NCBI GenBank assembly: GCA_050248735.1
Contig: JBFWRU010000004.1
Span: 124,001-188,000 of the forward strand
DNA: 64,000 bases
Direction of reading: 5' to 3'
Source: JACKFE01 sp050248735
GTDB lineage: Bacteria; Nitrospirota; Nitrospiria; Nitrospirales; UBA8639
This document shows, one piece after another, positions 61,419 through 64,000 of the stretch (position 1 is its first letter; every line of letters begins with the position of its first letter). The notes beneath the pieces were generated by a model. The model ran no database searches. It worked only from the letters and a program-made list of their open reading frames with translations, and was not told the DNA's origin. The position numbers were made by a program, and so were the translations under genes.

Positions 61419-61628
61419 AATAATATATTCCTGGGTTTACCTATAAAATGACCTGAGTGCCATCCGCCTGGCCTTCGGTGGAAAATGAGGGCTTGGACGG
61501 AACCAACCTTCGTATCATAGGCCCCATGAGAGTGTCAAGAAAATGCATCTGGTTTCTGTCCTTCATAGCCGGTGACAACAACCCATTCCCTTGACCATCC
61601 ATACGGTCCTTCTCCATTATAGCGTGCC

Positions 61629-62123
61629 ATGCCTCAGGGATATTCCAGCAACCACACGATTCGACTCATTTGCTGGTCCACGCTTCTTCTGCTTTGCCTG
61701 ATCGGACTGAGTTGCTCGAAAAAGACCCCGCGATACCCTGAAGACCATGCCCGATTCCAGCGAATCGTCGAAGCCATCAAAACACTGGAAACAGCCTATG
61801 TCAAACAGAACCTCCCCGCGATTCATGAACTGCTTCTTCCCTTAGACCCCCTGGCCAGATGGGAGGCGGCCATCCAGCAGGACTTCACCACATTTTCGGA
61901 TATCACGCTGGATCTCAACATCAACCGAATTGTCATTCATGAAAGCCAAATTTCGGCTTTTATTTCCTGGCAGGGAACATGGAAGCGAGCGTCAGACAGC
62001 GCCCCTATCGCCTCCAGAGGACACGGCACACTTCTCTGGAGTGGTACCCAAGTCATTTTATTACGAGGGGTAGAGGGAGATCTTCCCTTCGGGATATCAA
62101 CAAAACCCAATTTGCCATCCTGA
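61629..62123 (+). CDS. Hypothetical lipoprotein
   Basis: A 164-residue lipoprotein with the signal ending LIGLSC, a good lipobox. The mature part starts with a charged helix (EDHARFQRIVEAIKTLETAYV) and then has a beta-rich part, DITLDLNINRIVIHESQISAFISWQGTWK and on, ending GTLLWSGTQVILLRGVEGD. That layout resembles NTF2-like (SnoaL-like) folds, in which a helix hairpin precedes a curved sheet. It is close to the start of nadB on the same strand (163 bases) but its role is unknown. Confidence 0.75.
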   Translation: MPQGYSSNHTIRLICWSTLLLLCLIGLSCSKKTPRYPEDHARFQRIVEAIKTLETAYVKQNLPAIHELLLPLDPLARWEAAIQQDFTTFSDITLDLNINRIVIHESQISAFISWQGTWKRASDSAPIASRGHGTLLWSGTQVILLRGVEGDLPFGISTKPNLPS

Positions 62124-62286
62124 TTATGTTATCTTTTTCCGTATGGCACATGTACCTGTTAAGACAATCCCGCTCCTTAGCGTATCAGCTTTCCCCGGTT
62201 ACCACGATCATATTCTCTCCGTTTCTCTGATTCCTGCCTGTTTCCTTTTTTAATTCACCTTATTTACTGGCAGTTATAACTATCCC

Positions 62287-63936
62287 ATGCCGCCTAAGGT
62301 CCCAAAACCAAAAATTTTGCGAACTGATTTTTTGATTTTAGGAGCGGGGGTGGCCGGAATTCGAGCCGCGCTGGAACTTTGTCAACACGGACGGGTTCTC
62401 ATGGTAGCCAAGGGCGGCCCGCAAGACAACAATTCATTCTATGCTCAGGGCGGGGTGGCCGTGGCTCTGAGCGAAGAGGACGATGTGGACCTCCACTTCA
62501 CGGACACGCTCAAAGCCGGACACCAATTGTGCTCCCGGCCGGCCACGAAGGTTCTGGTGGAAGAGGGCCCCCTTCGGATCTTCGAACTCATTGAATGGGG
62601 AGCCAACTTCGACACCATCGATGGAAAACTGGCGTTTACGAAGGAAGGGGCTCACAGCCGCCATCGGGTGCTTCGTGCCGGGGGTGACGCCACCGGTAGC
62701 GAAATGGTGCGAGCCCTGGGAGCCAAAGCCCGGGAACTCGCGAACCTCAGCTGGATGGGGAACCATTTTGGAGTGGAGTTGCTCCTACAAGATAGCCGAT
62801 GTTGCGGTGCCTCTGTTTTGAACGAACTCACGGGTGAGATGCAATGGATTGTGGCTTCGGCTGTGTTGCTCGCGACGGGGGGAGCCGGTCAGGTGTATGC
62901 CCGCACAACCAATCCACCTAATGCCACCGGCGATGGAATTGCCATCGCGTATCGTGCAGGAGCCGTCTTGGAAGATATGGAATTTGTCCAATTCCATCCC
63001 ACCTCCCTCTATCTGCCATCAAGTCCACCATTTCTTCTGACCGAGGCGCTACGCGGGGAAGGTGGGATTTTGCGAAACAATCGGTGCGAACGATTTATGA
63101 AGAAGTATCACCGGAGCCAGGAACTGGCTCCACGTGATGTGGTGTCACGGGCTATTTGGGCGGAGATGCTTCGCACCAAGGCACGCCATGTGTATCTGGA
63201 TGTCACCCATTTAGGCAGTAGTTTTCTGAAAGAACGATTCCCCACCATTTATTCAACCTGCCTGCGCTATGACATCGATATCACAGAAGAATGGATTCCG
63301 GTTTCTCCCAGTGCCCATTATTTTATGGGTGGCGTGAAAACCGATTTGTATGGGGCAACCACTATTCCAGGTTTATTCGCCGCCGGAGAGGTGGCCTGCT
63401 CAGGGGTACATGGAGCCAATCGTCTGGGAAGCAATTCGTTATTGGAGGGATTGGTGTTTGGATACCGAGCCGCCCAGGCTGCCAGGCGATTCGCGAATTC
63501 TCACCCACCACCCACCACCCCGGCCGTACCCGTGATTCTACCAAGCAAACGAAGTCCGCTATCCCCGCAGGATGTCGAAAAACTCCGGAATTCCTTACGA
63601 CGACTCATGTGGACCAAGGTCGGGCTGGTCCGTACCGGAGAATCTCTCAAAAAAGCCGTGGACCAATTGGAAGGGTGGTCTCAAAAAATCTCAACCCCAT
63701 CCCTGACTCGCCCGGCACTGGAAACACGCAATATGATTCAAGTCGGACATTGTATCGCCGAAGCAGCCGACTGGCGGGAAAATAGTGTGGGAGCGCATTT
63801 TCGGGAGGACTTTCCTTTCTATAAAGGCACCAAGTGGAAAATTCACAGCCAGGCTCAGATCGGGGCCACACTCGTTTCCGGCAAATTGGCCAAGGGCCAG
63901 CCCCTCAAACAACACTCGCCCAGACAAAAAAAATGA
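62287..63936 (+). CDS. nadB: L-aspartate oxidase
   Basis: A 549-residue FAD enzyme that oxidises L-aspartate to iminoaspartate, the first step of de novo NAD synthesis. FAD binding is shown by LILGAGVAGIRAALELC; SFYAQGGVAVALSEEDD and HSRHRVLRAGGDATG are the substrate-loop motifs, and MEFVQFHPTSLY, EALRGEGGILRN and GLFAAGEVACSGVHGANRLGSNSLLEGLVFG complete the family signature. Substituted forms of these motifs separate it from succinate dehydrogenase, and the length is typical for NadB. Its stop overlaps the next possible start by ATGA. Confidence 0.95.
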   Translation: MPPKVPKPKILRTDFLILGAGVAGIRAALELCQHGRVLMVAKGGPQDNNSFYAQGGVAVALSEEDDVDLHFTDTLKAGHQLCSRPATKVLVEEGPLRIFELIEWGANFDTIDGKLAFTKEGAHSRHRVLRAGGDATGSEMVRALGAKARELANLSWMGNHFGVELLLQDSRCCGASVLNELTGEMQWIVASAVLLATGGAGQVYARTTNPPNATGDGIAIAYRAGAVLEDMEFVQFHPTSLYLPSSPPFLLTEALRGEGGILRNNRCERFMKKYHRSQELAPRDVVSRAIWAEMLRTKARHVYLDVTHLGSSFLKERFPTIYSTCLRYDIDITEEWIPVSPSAHYFMGGVKTDLYGATTIPGLFAAGEVACSGVHGANRLGSNSLLEGLVFGYRAAQAARRFANSHPPPTTPAVPVILPSKRSPLSPQDVEKLRNSLRRLMWTKVGLVRTGESLKKAVDQLEGWSQKISTPSLTRPALETRNMIQVGHCIAEAADWRENSVGAHFREDFPFYKGTKWKIHSQAQIGATLVSGKLAKGQPLKQHSPRQKK

Positions 63937-64000
63937 CGGACTTCAGGCTGGACGTTCCAGGAGAGGAGGGCCTAAAAACCGACTCAAATTATCCTGAAAA
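63933..64000 (+). CDS. Possible next gene, 5' end only
   Basis: An ATG at 63933 overlaps the nadB stop in an ATGA arrangement and stays open to the edge of the window (22 codons, MTDFRLDVPGEEGLKT and on). The overlap suggests translational coupling and so a real gene, possibly of NAD synthesis, but too little is visible and no Shine-Dalgarno is evident. Confidence 0.35.
   Translation, partial: MTDFRLDVPGEEGLKTDSNYPE

Noticed and set aside
1..64000. tRNA, rRNA or CRISPR arrays
   Set aside because: No cloverleaf with a TTCGA-type loop, no rRNA signature and no regularly spaced repeats were seen by eye on either strand.

Overview
This window has moderate GC and dense bacterial coding. The best guess is a member of the Nitrospirota close to Nitrospira; no rRNA or other marker gene confirms this. 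Supporting signs are a DapL-type aminotransferase, a split panC-folK pair, a bS22/AURKAIP1-like micro-protein, an intergenic inverted repeat of a type I associate with Nitrospira genomes, and many exported proteins of unknown function. The envelope looks Gram-negative: there is a BamE-like lipoprotein, an MsbA-like exporter and many Sec signal peptides.

Region 1 (1-8067) holds two matrixin-like metalloprotease genes (655-1725 and 6502-7029). Each lies beside genes for an exported partner protein (1-482, 1810-2952 and 7094-7993). A multi-membrane protein and a conserved lipoprotein sit between them, and a family 2 glycosyltransferase follows at 8222-8983.

Region 2 (about 9.7-37 kb) is the unusual part. 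On the + strand, 9762-21710 encodes only exported proteins. There is a VgrG-like spike protein with a Sec signal peptide (15387), preceded by two separately encoded, signal-peptide-bearing needle-like proteins (11294, 11934). Around them are five proteins that share one exported N-terminal module of about 110 residues and differ completely after it: DUF928-like, di-haem c-type, jacalin-like lectin, DUF6345/caspase-like, and propeller plus two beta/gamma-crystallin domains. A sixth member, ending in a lectin-like propeller, lies at 30696-32228 on the - strand. The locus also holds two giant WD40 plus caspase (C14) proteins (23132, 32821), four tandem paralogous Cys-containing secreted proteins (27-29.5 kb) and a DUF4157-like HExxH protein (29627). 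Two remnants of the DUF4157 gene's 3' end lie between the tandem paralogues. A YVTN propeller lipoprotein and a FecR-domain protein follow. No sheath, baseplate, ClpV or TssM-type gene is present. My inference is an extracytoplasmic, VgrG-derived spike or surface apparatus with interchangeable passenger proteins, possibly undescribed.

Region 3 (38-64 kb) is mostly ordinary chromosome: a CBS protein, DsrE-TusA sulfur relay, NfeD with an SPFH protein, 6-phosphogluconolactonase with a Zn-ribbon protein, a transaldolase-family enzyme, family 5-like uracil-DNA glycosylase, a hybrid histidine kinase, glycerate kinase, a MazG-like pyrophosphohydrolase, PanC, FolK, DapL, an amidotransferase, a methyltransferase, an ABC exporter, a 31-residue ribosomal-type protein and NadB. 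An AT-rich gene at 40288-40821 carries an in-frame stop and looks like a decaying acquisition.
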